Shown here: one piece after another, positions 1-6,988 of the stretch | Layout: each line of letters starts with the position of its first letter | How positions within the stretch are numbered: position 1 is the stretch's first letter | Origin: Prevotella sp. | GTDB lineage: Bacteria; Bacteroidota; Bacteroidia; Bacteroidales; Bacteroidaceae | Assembly: GCA_017548525.1 (NCBI GenBank) | Contig: JAFYZV010000101.1 | Coordinates: forward strand, 1 to 32,242 | DNA: 32,242 nucleotides | Reading direction: 5' to 3' | Made by a program: the position numbers and the translations under genes | The notes under the pieces: model-generated | Told to the model about the DNA's origin: nothing | The model's database searches: none | Seen by the model: only the letters and a program-made list of their open reading frames with translations

Positions 1-63
1 CAAGGCCTTGCACTGCCTAATAGCATCATAGAAACGCCTACGCAATATGGCGTGACGCTCTAA
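1..63 (+). CDS. Possible 3' end of an unidentified gene (partial)
   Basis: Frame 1 is open from the first base to a TAA at 61-63 and gives about 20 residues ending in TQYGVTL. The other two plus frames close within the first 30 bases. The stretch is too short to name. The minus strand also has an open frame here, without an ATG and preceded by a stop, so the coding strand is not certain. An upstream gene running into the window from the left is the simplest reading. Confidence 0.25.
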   Translation, partial: QGLALPNSIIETPTQYGVTL

Positions 64-411
64 ACGCTATTCTATTCTGGCTCGTTTATCATCGAGGTGC
101 AAGTTCGGAGATGTAAGAGCCAATATATGTGTACGCTCTTTCAAGCAATACGCCCCAAAATTACACAATTTTTCTCAATCCACCTTGTTTGTTTACCAAA
201 ATCTGCAATAAAAGGTGAAGGTTTAACCATTTTTACGTAAAAAGAGGCGGAAAACATTATTTCTTTTAGAGAGCCAAAATTCCGCAACGCATTAGTTTAA
301 CTATCTTTATAAGTGAGGGTGTGTCAAAATGTAAATGCCCTATTGAAATCTTACAGTTTAAAACATAAGAACGAGAAAAGTCCATTTATAAACCCTATTT
401 AGGACAAAATT
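64..411. other. Non-coding stretch with small palindromes
   Basis: No credible gene was seen. The stretch is AT-rich. It holds a perfect 14-bp palindrome (TTTTTACGTAAAAA, 230-243) and a minus-strand TAATTTTG (plus 156-163) that fits the Bacteroidetes -7 consensus without a good -33 partner. A TATCTTTA near 304-311 is a weak plus-strand -7 candidate. None of these is linked to a gene with confidence. Confidence 0.4.
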
Positions 412-444
412 TAACTTGCTAGTAATTTGCTGGTAATTTGCCAG
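412..444 (+). repeat. Three tandem 11-bp repeats, cluster 1 (consensus TAATTTGCYRG)
   Basis: Three head-to-tail 11-bp units lie at 412-422, 423-433 and 434-444 (TAACTTGCTAG, TAATTTGCTGG, TAATTTGCCAG). The same motif recurs as a second triplet at 510-542, just in front of an XRE-type regulator. A period of one helical turn puts all units on the same DNA face, as expected for an array of protein-binding sites. The operator role is inferred. Confidence 0.7.
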
Positions 445-509
445 GAGTAAGAAAAAGAATCCTGCGTCTCTCTAAATGGCTATTACACAGCCAGTTATGA
501 ATTACGATT

Positions 510-542
510 TAATTTGCCGGTAATTTGCCGATAATTTGCTGA
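510..542 (+). repeat. Three tandem 11-bp repeats, cluster 2 (likely operator array)
   Basis: Units TAATTTGCCGG (510-520), TAATTTGCCGA (521-531) and TAATTTGCTGA (532-542) repeat cluster 1. The last unit ends 16 bp before the ATG of the XRE regulator. Bound protein here would cover the promoter or the start of the message, so autoregulation by that gene product is the natural hypothesis. Confidence 0.7.
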
Positions 543-558
543 AAGACTAAAAACAGAT

Positions 559-900
559 ATGAACATGTTATTCGGAGATAAGATTAAAGAGTTCAGGGAA
601 GAGCAAGGCTTGTTTCAACGACAGTTGGCAGCATTCTTGGAGATAGACACCCCGATGTTCAGTAAAAATGAACGCAGTGACAGAAGAGCAAAGCGAGAGC
701 AGGTCCTCAAATTTGCGGAATATCTGCATCAGGATGAAAAGGAAATGCTCACCTTATGGTTGGCAGACAAGTTCATTGATGCTGTCGAGGATGAACAAGA
801 GCGTGAGCTTTGCAACGATGCTATTATTGTCGCACAGGAGAAAATAGTTGGTTGTGCTAAAACACCTCTCACAAATAGGGAAATCCCCACTATGAAATAG
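559..900 (+). CDS. XRE-family helix-turn-helix transcriptional regulator
   Basis: A 113-residue cytoplasmic DNA-binding protein. Residues 5-60 form a lambda-repressor-like helix-turn-helix (core QRQLAAFLEIDTPMFSKNE). The C-terminal half is helical and acidic. The family is common in Bacteroidetes and is often found next to restriction-modification genes, where it sets expression of the neighbour. The usual family core reads SKIERGDRRAKREQV; here it is SKNERSDRRAKREQV, with two changes in the recognition segment that may alter specificity. The start at 559 is used, but ATG 565 (MLFGDK) is the more usual family start. Two triplets of 11-bp repeats lie directly upstream. The stop codon is part of the terminator stem at 899-935, so the transcript is probably monocistronic. 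No restriction gene is adjacent in this window; one could lie left of the edge. Confidence 0.85.
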   Translation: MNMLFGDKIKEFREEQGLFQRQLAAFLEIDTPMFSKNERSDRRAKREQVLKFAEYLHQDEKEMLTLWLADKFIDAVEDEQERELCNDAIIVAQEKIVGCAKTPLTNREIPTMK

Positions 901-940
901 GCAAAAGCCGCCTACGATAATGGTGGTTTTTGCCTATTTT
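899..940 (+). terminator. Intrinsic terminator after the XRE gene
   Basis: A 14-bp stem pairs 899-912 with 922-935 through a 9-nt loop (two G-T wobbles), followed by ATTTT. It begins at the stop codon of the XRE gene. The loop and 3' arm contain an ATG at 920, so that ATG cannot sensibly be the start of the next gene. Confidence 0.8.
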
Positions 941-973
941 TGCATCGTTGAACAACTTAAAATGAAGATGACG

Positions 974-1678
974 ATGAAAAAGACTGTATTACTCACCATG
1001 TTGGTTGCCATGTTCGCCACGGCGGCTTCGGCACAGTTTTATCCCAATGGTCGTCCCATCCCGCCCAGCAAACGAGGTGGTTACACCATGTCAAATCGCC
1101 CTCGGTCGCATTCCCATTATGGACCGAGCAGCACATATTATGGTTTCCGCGTGGGGTTGGGCGTGTCTACGGTTAACTCCGACTCGCACTATCTCGACGG
1201 TAATAAGGCTAAAGCTGGCTTGAACGTGGGACTTGCCGTCGGCACGGAGATTGTCCCCAGCACACCGTTGTGCTTTGAGAGTGGCCTTTATTACACGGAA
1301 AAAGGTGGCAAGAGCGGCAGCGGATCTGACAAATTCACCTACCAACTGAATTATTTGGAGGTTCCCCTCTTGCTCAAATACAAGATTTACACCGATAGCA
1401 ATATCTCTATCGAACCATTCCTTGGCGGCTACCTTGCTTGCGGAGTAGGCGGCAAGATCAAGGACTATGAATATCGGGAGGCATATAGCAGCTTCGGGAA
1501 CGAATACTATGACAATTTCAACCGTTTCGACGGCGGTGTCAAACTGGGTTGTGGCGTAAGTTTTGATATGTTTTACTTGGGGGCGAGTTACGATATTGGC
1601 CTCGCCAACGTAGGCAAGGACAACTTCAACGACACCCATACGGGTTGCCTCAACCTCGACTTCGGTATTACTTTTTAA
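974..1678 (+). CDS. Outer-membrane beta-barrel (porin-family) protein
   Basis: About 234 residues. An N-terminal signal peptide (MKKTVLLTMLVAMFATAASA, then Q) is followed by a Pro/Arg/Ser-rich linker and an alternating hydrophobic/aromatic pattern typical of an eight-stranded barrel. Segments such as YYGFRVGLGVS, LNYLEVPLLLKYKI and LGASYDIGLANVG match the OMP_b-brl_2 type (PF13568). The chain ends on an aromatic residue (GITF), as barrels assembled by BAM usually do. The reading frame extends upstream to ATG 920, but that codon lies inside the preceding terminator. ATG 974 gives the best signal peptide; ATG 962 and 968 are alternatives. The gene stands alone between two terminators. The ligand or role cannot be told from sequence. 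Confidence 0.85.
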   Translation: MKKTVLLTMLVAMFATAASAQFYPNGRPIPPSKRGGYTMSNRPRSHSHYGPSSTYYGFRVGLGVSTVNSDSHYLDGNKAKAGLNVGLAVGTEIVPSTPLCFESGLYYTEKGGKSGSGSDKFTYQLNYLEVPLLLKYKIYTDSNISIEPFLGGYLACGVGGKIKDYEYREAYSSFGNEYYDNFNRFDGGVKLGCGVSFDMFYLGASYDIGLANVGKDNFNDTHTGCLNLDFGITF

Positions 1679-1691
1679 GGTTGGATAACAG

Positions 1692-1726
1692 AGTGTAGGG
1701 CTTTGGCAAAAAAGTCCTACACTTTG
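1692..1726 (+). terminator. Intrinsic terminator after the beta-barrel gene
   Basis: A 13-bp stem pairs 1692-1704 with 1711-1723 (one G-T wobble) around a 6-nt loop and is followed by a short T run. It starts 13 bp after the stop of the outer-membrane protein gene. Confidence 0.75.
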
Positions 1727-1864
1727 CGTATATAAAAGTGCTACTTACTAAAAAACTAACTCATTCCATCGTATTTATGCTTACAATTTGACAGTTACAC
1801 CGTCAATTATCTTTTAATCTGTAACTTTTTATCGTTTACTAATATAAAAAAGTTGCTGAAACGT

Positions 1865-1894
1865 TTTGTTTTACGACATTTTGTATTATCTTTG
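1865..1894 (+). promoter_or_regulatory. Promoter of dapF-dapL (Bacteroidetes -33/-7 type)
   Basis: TTTG at 1865-1868 and TATCTTTG at 1887-1894 are separated by 18 bp. This fits the Bacteroidetes housekeeping consensus TTTG...TAnnTTTG. Transcription would start near 1901, about 40 nt before the dapF ATG at 1944, which rules out the in-frame TTG at 1866 as a start. Confidence 0.8.
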
Positions 1895-1943
1895 CACCGA
1901 AAATCGAGCAAAAGGAAAGTTTTTTAGGTCAAAACACGACAAA

Positions 1944-2798
1944 ATGACAACAACAATACCTTTCACGAAGATGCATGGGGCGGGCAATGACTACATCTAC
2001 GTCAACACCTTTTTATATAATATACCCAACCCAGCGGCAGCATCCATCGTCTGGAGTGCGCCACATACGGGCATCGGCAGTGATGGTTTGGTGTTGATAG
2101 GAGAGCCATCAGACAAGTTGAATGCCGATTTCTCGATGCGTATCTTCAACGCCGACGGTTCTGAAGCGATGATGTGTGGCAACGCCAGCAGGTGCATCGG
2201 CAAATATCTTTATGAGAAAAGCATGACCGATAAGTTAGAGATACGGCTTGAGACATTATCGGGTATCAAGGTCTTGAAACTCCATCTACAGGAAGAGAAC
2301 CATGTGGAGAGTGTCACGGTAGACATGTCGGAACCCGTCTTCCATTGTCCAGAACAACATGACGAGACATTGGGCGAAACATTGCAAGCAGACTTCCGCA
2401 CATTCCGAGGCACATTTGTCTCGATGGGAAACCCACATTTTGTCATATTTGTCGATGACCTTAGTCAATTGGATGTTGCTCGCTTTGGGAAGAAATTGGA
2501 GAGACATGAGGCTTTTCCCCAGCGTTGCAACATCGAATTTGCACAAATCGTTGGGAAAGACGAGATACGTACGAGAGTATGGGAGAGAGGAAGCGGCATC
2601 ACCAAGGCATGTGGCACGGGTGCTTGTGCCACTGCCGTTGCCGCCACACTTACCAACCGCGCCTCGCGGAAGAGCCGTGTAGTGATGGATGGTGGCACAT
2701 TAGACATCGAATGGAGTGAGCTCGACGGACACGTATATATGACTGGACCTGCCACCTTCGTGTTTGAGGGTGAAATCCCCTTGCCCATCGACAAATGA
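1944..2798 (+). CDS. dapF: Diaminopimelate epimerase
   Basis: A 284-residue cytoplasmic enzyme that interconverts LL- and meso-diaminopimelate, giving the meso form used for peptidoglycan and lysine. The N-terminal signature [12 protein letters not shown] is at residues 9-20. The two catalytic cysteines sit in MMCGNASRC (Cys78) and KACGTGAC (Cys223), one in each half of the pseudo-symmetric fold. Length is normal for the family. The start at 1944 is set by the family N-terminus and by a promoter at 1865-1894; the frame upstream of it runs through that promoter. dapL follows 38 bp downstream and supplies the LL-diaminopimelate substrate, so the two form a short pathway operon. Confidence 0.97.
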   Translation: MTTTIPFTKMHGAGNDYIYVNTFLYNIPNPAAASIVWSAPHTGIGSDGLVLIGEPSDKLNADFSMRIFNADGSEAMMCGNASRCIGKYLYEKSMTDKLEIRLETLSGIKVLKLHLQEENHVESVTVDMSEPVFHCPEQHDETLGETLQADFRTFRGTFVSMGNPHFVIFVDDLSQLDVARFGKKLERHEAFPQRCNIEFAQIVGKDEIRTRVWERGSGITKACGTGACATAVAATLTNRASRKSRVVMDGGTLDIEWSELDGHVYMTGPATFVFEGEIPLPIDK

Positions 2799-2836
2799 CA
2801 AGAGCAAACTTAACAACAATAAAAGATTAGAAGAAA

Positions 2837-4075
2837 ATGGCATTAGTAAACGAACATTTCCTGAAATTGTCGAACAACTACCTGTTCGCTGACATCGCCA
2901 AGAAGGTGAAAGCCTATCAGGTGTCGCACCCCAAGCAGCGGGTGGTGAGTCTCGGCATCGGCGATGTCACCCAGCCCCTGTGCCCTGCCGTGGTGGAAGC
3001 GATGCACAAGGCGGTGGACGAAATGGCGGTGAAAACCAGTTTCCGAGGCTATGGGCCTGAGCGCGGCTATGACTTCCTACGTGAAGCCATCATCAAAAAC
3101 GATTTCCTCCCACGTGGCATTCGCCTCGATGTCAACGAGATATTCATTAGCGACGGGGCAAAGAGCGACACGGGAAACCTCCAAGAAATCGTGCGGTGGG
3201 ACAATTCCATCGGCGTGACCGACCCCATCTATCCCGTCTACATTGACTCCAACGTGATGATAGGACGTGCCGGGGTATTGGAAGACGGCAAATGGAGCAA
3301 CGTCACCTATTTCCCTTGCACGGCAGAGAATGGTTTTATCCCACAAATCCCTGACCATCGTGTGGATATGATTTACCTCTGTTACCCCAACAATCCCACG
3401 GGAACGGTCTTACCCAAGGAGGAATTGCGCAAGTGGGTGAACTATGCCTTACACAATGATACGCTCCTTTTGTACGATGCGGCATACGAGGCATACATCC
3501 AAGACGACAGCATCCCCCACTCCATCTATGAAATCAAGGGTGCACGGAAATGTGCCATCGAATTTCGCAGCTATTCCAAGACAGCAGGATTCACGGGCGT
3601 TCGTTGCGGATATACGGTCATCCCCAAGGAACTAACGGCTGTAACCCTCGACGGCAGTCAGCGTATCGAACTCAACCACCTTTGGGATAGGCGACAATGC
3701 ACCAAGTTCAATGGCACCAGCTATATCAGTCAACGGGCAGCAGAAGCCATCTATTCCCCAGAGGGTAAGGAGCAAGTCAAGGAGACCATCAATTATTATA
3801 TGAGCAATGCCAAGATGATGTACGATGCGTTGACAAAGATGGGATATGACGTCTATGGTGGCTTGAACGCCCCTTATCTATGGGTCAAGACACCACACGG
3901 AGAAACATCGTGGAAATTTTTCGAAAGATTGCTCTACGGCTCAGGTGTCGTATGTACGCCAGGAGTGGGTTTCGGACCCAGCGGGGAGGGATATATCCGA
4001 CTCACCGCTTTTGGTGACCGTGATGATTGTGAGGAGGCTATGAGGAGAATATACAATTGGCAAAACGGGCTGTAA
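2837..4075 (+). CDS. dapL: LL-diaminopimelate aminotransferase
   Basis: A 412-residue PLP-dependent fold-type I aminotransferase that makes LL-diaminopimelate from tetrahydrodipicolinate and glutamate in one step, bypassing the succinylated or acetylated intermediates. Visible marks are: the N-terminal VSLGIGDVTQPL segment (residues 37-48); SFRGYGPERGYDFLR; the PLP-site CYPNNPTGT (182-190); YDAAYEAY; and the Schiff-base lysine in SYSKTAGF (Lys248), with the following GVRCGYT. It is co-directional with dapF, 38 bp away, and no promoter or terminator is visible between them. DapL is the usual lysine-pathway variant in Bacteroidetes, chlamydiae and plants, so presence here agrees with the inferred lineage. 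Confidence 0.96.
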   Translation: MALVNEHFLKLSNNYLFADIAKKVKAYQVSHPKQRVVSLGIGDVTQPLCPAVVEAMHKAVDEMAVKTSFRGYGPERGYDFLREAIIKNDFLPRGIRLDVNEIFISDGAKSDTGNLQEIVRWDNSIGVTDPIYPVYIDSNVMIGRAGVLEDGKWSNVTYFPCTAENGFIPQIPDHRVDMIYLCYPNNPTGTVLPKEELRKWVNYALHNDTLLLYDAAYEAYIQDDSIPHSIYEIKGARKCAIEFRSYSKTAGFTGVRCGYTVIPKELTAVTLDGSQRIELNHLWDRRQCTKFNGTSYISQRAAEAIYSPEGKEQVKETINYYMSNAKMMYDALTKMGYDVYGGLNAPYLWVKTPHGETSWKFFERLLYGSGVVCTPGVGFGPSGEGYIRLTAFGDRDDCEEAMRRIYNWQNGL

Positions 4076-4090
4076 TTCGGGAAAAAGCGT

Positions 4091-4098
4091 TACCTTTG
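4091..4098 (+). promoter_or_regulatory. -7 box of the glnN promoter
   Basis: TACCTTTG fits TAnnTTTG and is followed by CACCCG. No convincing TTTG lies at the -33 position. The predicted start near 4105 leaves a leader of about 90 nt before glnN. In this leader GTAACTCATGAACAG might allow structure, but no known riboswitch was recognised. Confidence 0.6.
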
Positions 4099-4196
4099 CA
4101 CCCGCAAGCTTAAACGTAACTCATGAACAGTTGGCAACAGATGCCGTCAACTAATGAAATAATAACATATAGGTATAACAATAAAAGACAAAGAAA

Positions 4197-6386
4197 ATGG
4201 CAAATTTAAGATTTGAGGTTGTAGCAGAGGCTTTCAAGAAAAAGCCGATGGATGTGATTACTCCCACGGAGAGACCATCCGAGTATTTCGGGAAAAACGT
4301 ATTTAACCGCGCAAAGATGTACAAATACCTACCGCGCGACGTGTACCAGAAACTGATAGATGTCATCGACAACGGCGCACAACTGGACCGTTCCATCGCC
4401 GATGCCGTGGCAAAAGGTATGAAACAATGGGCAGACGACAATGGCGTGACACACTACACACACTGGTTCCAGCCACTCACGGAGGGTACTGCCGAGAAAC
4501 ATGATGCCTTCATTGAACATGATGGCAAGGGCGGAATGATCGAGGAGTTCTCCGGGAAATTGCTTGCACAGCAGGAACCCGATGCCAGCTCGTTCCCTTC
4601 GGGCGGCATCCGCAACACCTTTGAGGCACGTGGATATTCCGCTTGGGACCCGACTTCGCCTGTATTTATCATTGATGACACACTCTGTATTCCCACCATA
4701 TTTATCTCTTATACGGGTGAGGCACTCGACTACAAGGCACCTTTGCTCCGCGCTCTCCATGCCGTCAACGTGGCAGCCACTAACGTATGCCACTATTTCG
4801 ACCCCGACGTGAAGAAAGTCACCAGCAATTTGGGATGGGAACAAGAGTATTTCTTGGTCGACGAGAGTCTCTACTCCGCTCGCCCAGACCTTATGCTTAC
4901 GGGTCGCACATTGATGGGACACGACTCTGCTAAGAACCAGCAGATGGAAGACCATTATTTTGGCACTATCCCAGAGCGTGTGCAAGCGTTTATGAAAGAC
5001 TTGGAAATTCATGCCCTCGAATTAGGCATCCCCTGTAAGACACGCCATAACGAGGTGGCTCCCAATCAGTTTGAGGTAGCTCCCATCTTTGAGGACACCA
5101 ACCTTGCCGTAGACCACAACATGCTCCTGATGTCACTCATGAAGCGCGTGGCACGCAAGCATGGATTCCGCGCATTGCTCCACGAGAAGCCATTTGCGGG
5201 CATCAACGGTAGCGGTAAGCACAACAACTGGTCGCTGAGTACTGACACGGGCGTATTGCTACATAGTCCAGGCAAGACCCCAGAGGACAACTTGCGCTTC
5301 GTGGTGTTCATTGTCGAGACGCTGATGGGTGTTTATAGGCACAACGGACTGCTAAAAGCGAGCATCATGAGTGCCACCAACGCACACCGTCTCGGTGCCA
5401 ATGAGGCTCCGCCAGCTATCATCTCGTCGTTCCTTGGCAAGCAATTATCAGACTTATTAGAGAAAATCGAGACTTCTGACACCAAGACCCTCTTTACCTT
5501 GGAGGGAAAGCAGGGCATGAAACTCGACATCCCAGAGATACCCGAACTGCTTATCGACAACACAGACCGCAACCGCACCAGTCCTTTTGCCTTCACAGGA
5601 AACCGCTTCGAGTTCCGTGCCGTGGGTTCGGAAGCCAACTGTGCCACCGCCATGATTGTGCTGAACACCGCCGTGGCTGAGGCTCTCACCGACTTCAAAA
5701 AGCGCGTGGACGCACTCATTGAGCAAGGGACAGACAAGACAAGTGCCATCATTGACGTAATCCGCGAGGATATCAAGACTTGCAAACCCATCCATTTCGA
5801 CGGTAATGGGTATAGCGACGAATGGGTTGAAGAGGCTACCCGCCGTGGTCTTGACGTGGAAAAGAGCTGTCCTGTCATCTTTGAGCGTTACCTCGACGAG
5901 GACTCCATCAAGATGTTTGAGTCGATGAACGTGATGAAAAAGAACGAGTTGGAAGCTCGCAACGAGGTGAAATGGGAGACTTATACGAAGAAGATACAAA
6001 TTGAGGCGCGTGTCATGGGTGACCTATCAATGAATCACATCATTCCCGTTGTCACACATTACCAAAGCCAGTTGGCAAGGAACGTACAGAACATGTATGA
6101 CATCTTCGACAAGGAGGAGGCTGCCAGTCTCACCGCTCGTAACAAGGAAATCATCAAGGAGATAGCACAGCGCACGCAAATCATCGAAAAAGGCGTAGAG
6201 GAACTTGTCGCAGCACGCAAGGTAGCCAACAAGATAGAGGATGTGCATGACAAAGCCGTCGCCTACCATGACACCATTGCACCCAAGATGGAAGAGATTC
6301 GCTATCAGATAGACAAGCTCGAACTTATCGTTAGCGACGAATGCTGGACATTACCTAAATACAGGGAATTGCTGTTCATTAGGTAA
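4197..6386 (+). CDS. glnN: Glutamine synthetase type III
   Basis: A 729-residue enzyme forming glutamine from glutamate, ammonia and ATP, the entry point of nitrogen assimilation. The length and layout are those of the GSIII class, distinct from the ~450-residue GSI. Class marks include the N-terminal block RPSEYFGKNVFN, WEQEYFLVD, the glutamate/ATP-site regions NEVAPNQFEVAP and HEKPFAGINGSGKHNNWS, NRTSPFAFTGNRFEFRAVGS, and a long helical C-terminal extension rich in charged residues (about residues 590-729). The gene has its own -7 box upstream and is followed by a converging gene 34 bp away. GSIII is the principal glutamine synthetase of many Bacteroidales and is usually nitrogen-regulated; no specific regulator site is recognised. 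Confidence 0.97.
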   Translation: MANLRFEVVAEAFKKKPMDVITPTERPSEYFGKNVFNRAKMYKYLPRDVYQKLIDVIDNGAQLDRSIADAVAKGMKQWADDNGVTHYTHWFQPLTEGTAEKHDAFIEHDGKGGMIEEFSGKLLAQQEPDASSFPSGGIRNTFEARGYSAWDPTSPVFIIDDTLCIPTIFISYTGEALDYKAPLLRALHAVNVAATNVCHYFDPDVKKVTSNLGWEQEYFLVDESLYSARPDLMLTGRTLMGHDSAKNQQMEDHYFGTIPERVQAFMKDLEIHALELGIPCKTRHNEVAPNQFEVAPIFEDTNLAVDHNMLLMSLMKRVARKHGFRALLHEKPFAGINGSGKHNNWSLSTDTGVLLHSPGKTPEDNLRFVVFIVETLMGVYRHNGLLKASIMSATNAHRLGANEAPPAIISSFLGKQLSDLLEKIETSDTKTLFTLEGKQGMKLDIPEIPELLIDNTDRNRTSPFAFTGNRFEFRAVGSEANCATAMIVLNTAVAEALTDFKKRVDALIEQGTDKTSAIIDVIREDIKTCKPIHFDGNGYSDEWVEEATRRGLDVEKSCPVIFERYLDEDSIKMFESMNVMKKNELEARNEVKWETYTKKIQIEARVMGDLSMNHIIPVVTHYQSQLARNVQNMYDIFDKEEAASLTARNKEIIKEIAQRTQIIEKGVEELVAARKVANKIEDVHDKAVAYHDTIAPKMEEIRYQIDKLELIVSDECWTLPKYRELLFIR

Positions 6387-6420
6387 AACACTAAGACAAT
6401 CTATTTCTTTTATTGGTTGT

Positions 6421-6975
6421 TTAAGTTTGCGATGAGGCTTTGTCGAGAGACAGAGCCTCAGTTATTTCCTCCAAGTTATTGGCTACGCCGATATAGTCCT
6501 GCCACCTGCCACGTACCATTCCCTTTGCGGAAAGGTCGTCCAACAAAGCTACCAGCGAGCCCCAAAAACCTTTCATGTTATAGAGAATGACATGTTTACA
6601 ATGATACCCGATGGTGGCAGAGGCCGCAATGGTGAAGATTTCATCCAATGTGCCAATGCCGCCAGGAAGGGCTATCACCACATCACATTGTGCCAACATG
6701 ATGTCCTTGCGGTCACTGAGGTTGTCACAAGGGATTACTACTTGGGTGTATTCAGATACGGCCTCGCCCTCCAATAAGAGTGACGGCACAATACCGATAG
6801 TTTGTCCGCCAGCCTCAAAGACGGCCTTGGCGACACATTCCATCAGCCCCAAGTTAGCACCACCAAAAACAAGGGCATGACCGTGAGTGGCTATCCACGT
6901 TCCCAATTCCTGAGTAAAACTAAAGAAATCAGGATCAATGCTTTGATTGGCAGAACAGAATATTGCTATTTTCAT
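6421..6975 (-). CDS. LOG-family protein (nucleoside 5'-monophosphate phosphoribohydrolase-like)
   Basis: A 184-residue Rossmann-like cytoplasmic protein of the LOG family (often mislabelled lysine decarboxylase). The nucleotide/phosphate-binding motif PGGIGTLDE is at residues 104-112, preceded by SDRKDIM (87-93) with the conserved Arg-Lys. The N-terminal FGGANLGLM replaces the more usual GGGxxGLMG. Enzymes of this family cleave cytokinin riboside 5'-phosphates or ordinary nucleoside monophosphates to base plus ribose 5-phosphate; the physiological substrate in Bacteroidetes is not settled. It starts 13 bp after the stop of the upstream glycosidase-like gene and has no promoter of its own, so it is read from the promoter at 9192-9222. 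Confidence 0.88.
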   Translation of the reverse strand: MKIAIFCSANQSIDPDFFSFTQELGTWIATHGHALVFGGANLGLMECVAKAVFEAGGQTIGIVPSLLLEGEAVSEYTQVVIPCDNLSDRKDIMLAQCDVVIALPGGIGTLDEIFTIAASATIGYHCKHVILYNMKGFWGSLVALLDDLSAKGMVRGRWQDYIGVANNLEEITEALSLDKASSQT

Positions 6976-6988
6976 ATCTCTTTTCTTC

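Noticed and set aside
148-160. Structured RNA on the minus strand near the left edge
   Set aside because: A TAATTTTG box is present but no known RNA family signature was recognised downstream and the window ends too soon.
312-330. GGGTGTGTCAAAA-like stretch recalling insertion-sequence ends
   Set aside because: Only one end seen, no inverted partner, no target duplication and no transposase nearby.
920-973. ATG 920 as the start of the beta-barrel protein
   Set aside because: It lies in the loop and 3' arm of the terminator at 899-935, and the signal peptide begins at 974.
1091-1639. A 182-codon minus-strand open frame under the beta-barrel gene
   Set aside because: Antisense shadow; the plus strand has a signal peptide and barrel pattern.
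1866-1943. In-frame TTG start of dapF
   Set aside because: This stretch contains the -33 and -7 boxes of the dapF promoter, and the family N-terminus begins at 1944.
4329-5012. A 227-codon minus-strand open frame inside glnN
   Set aside because: Antisense shadow of a highly conserved enzyme gene.
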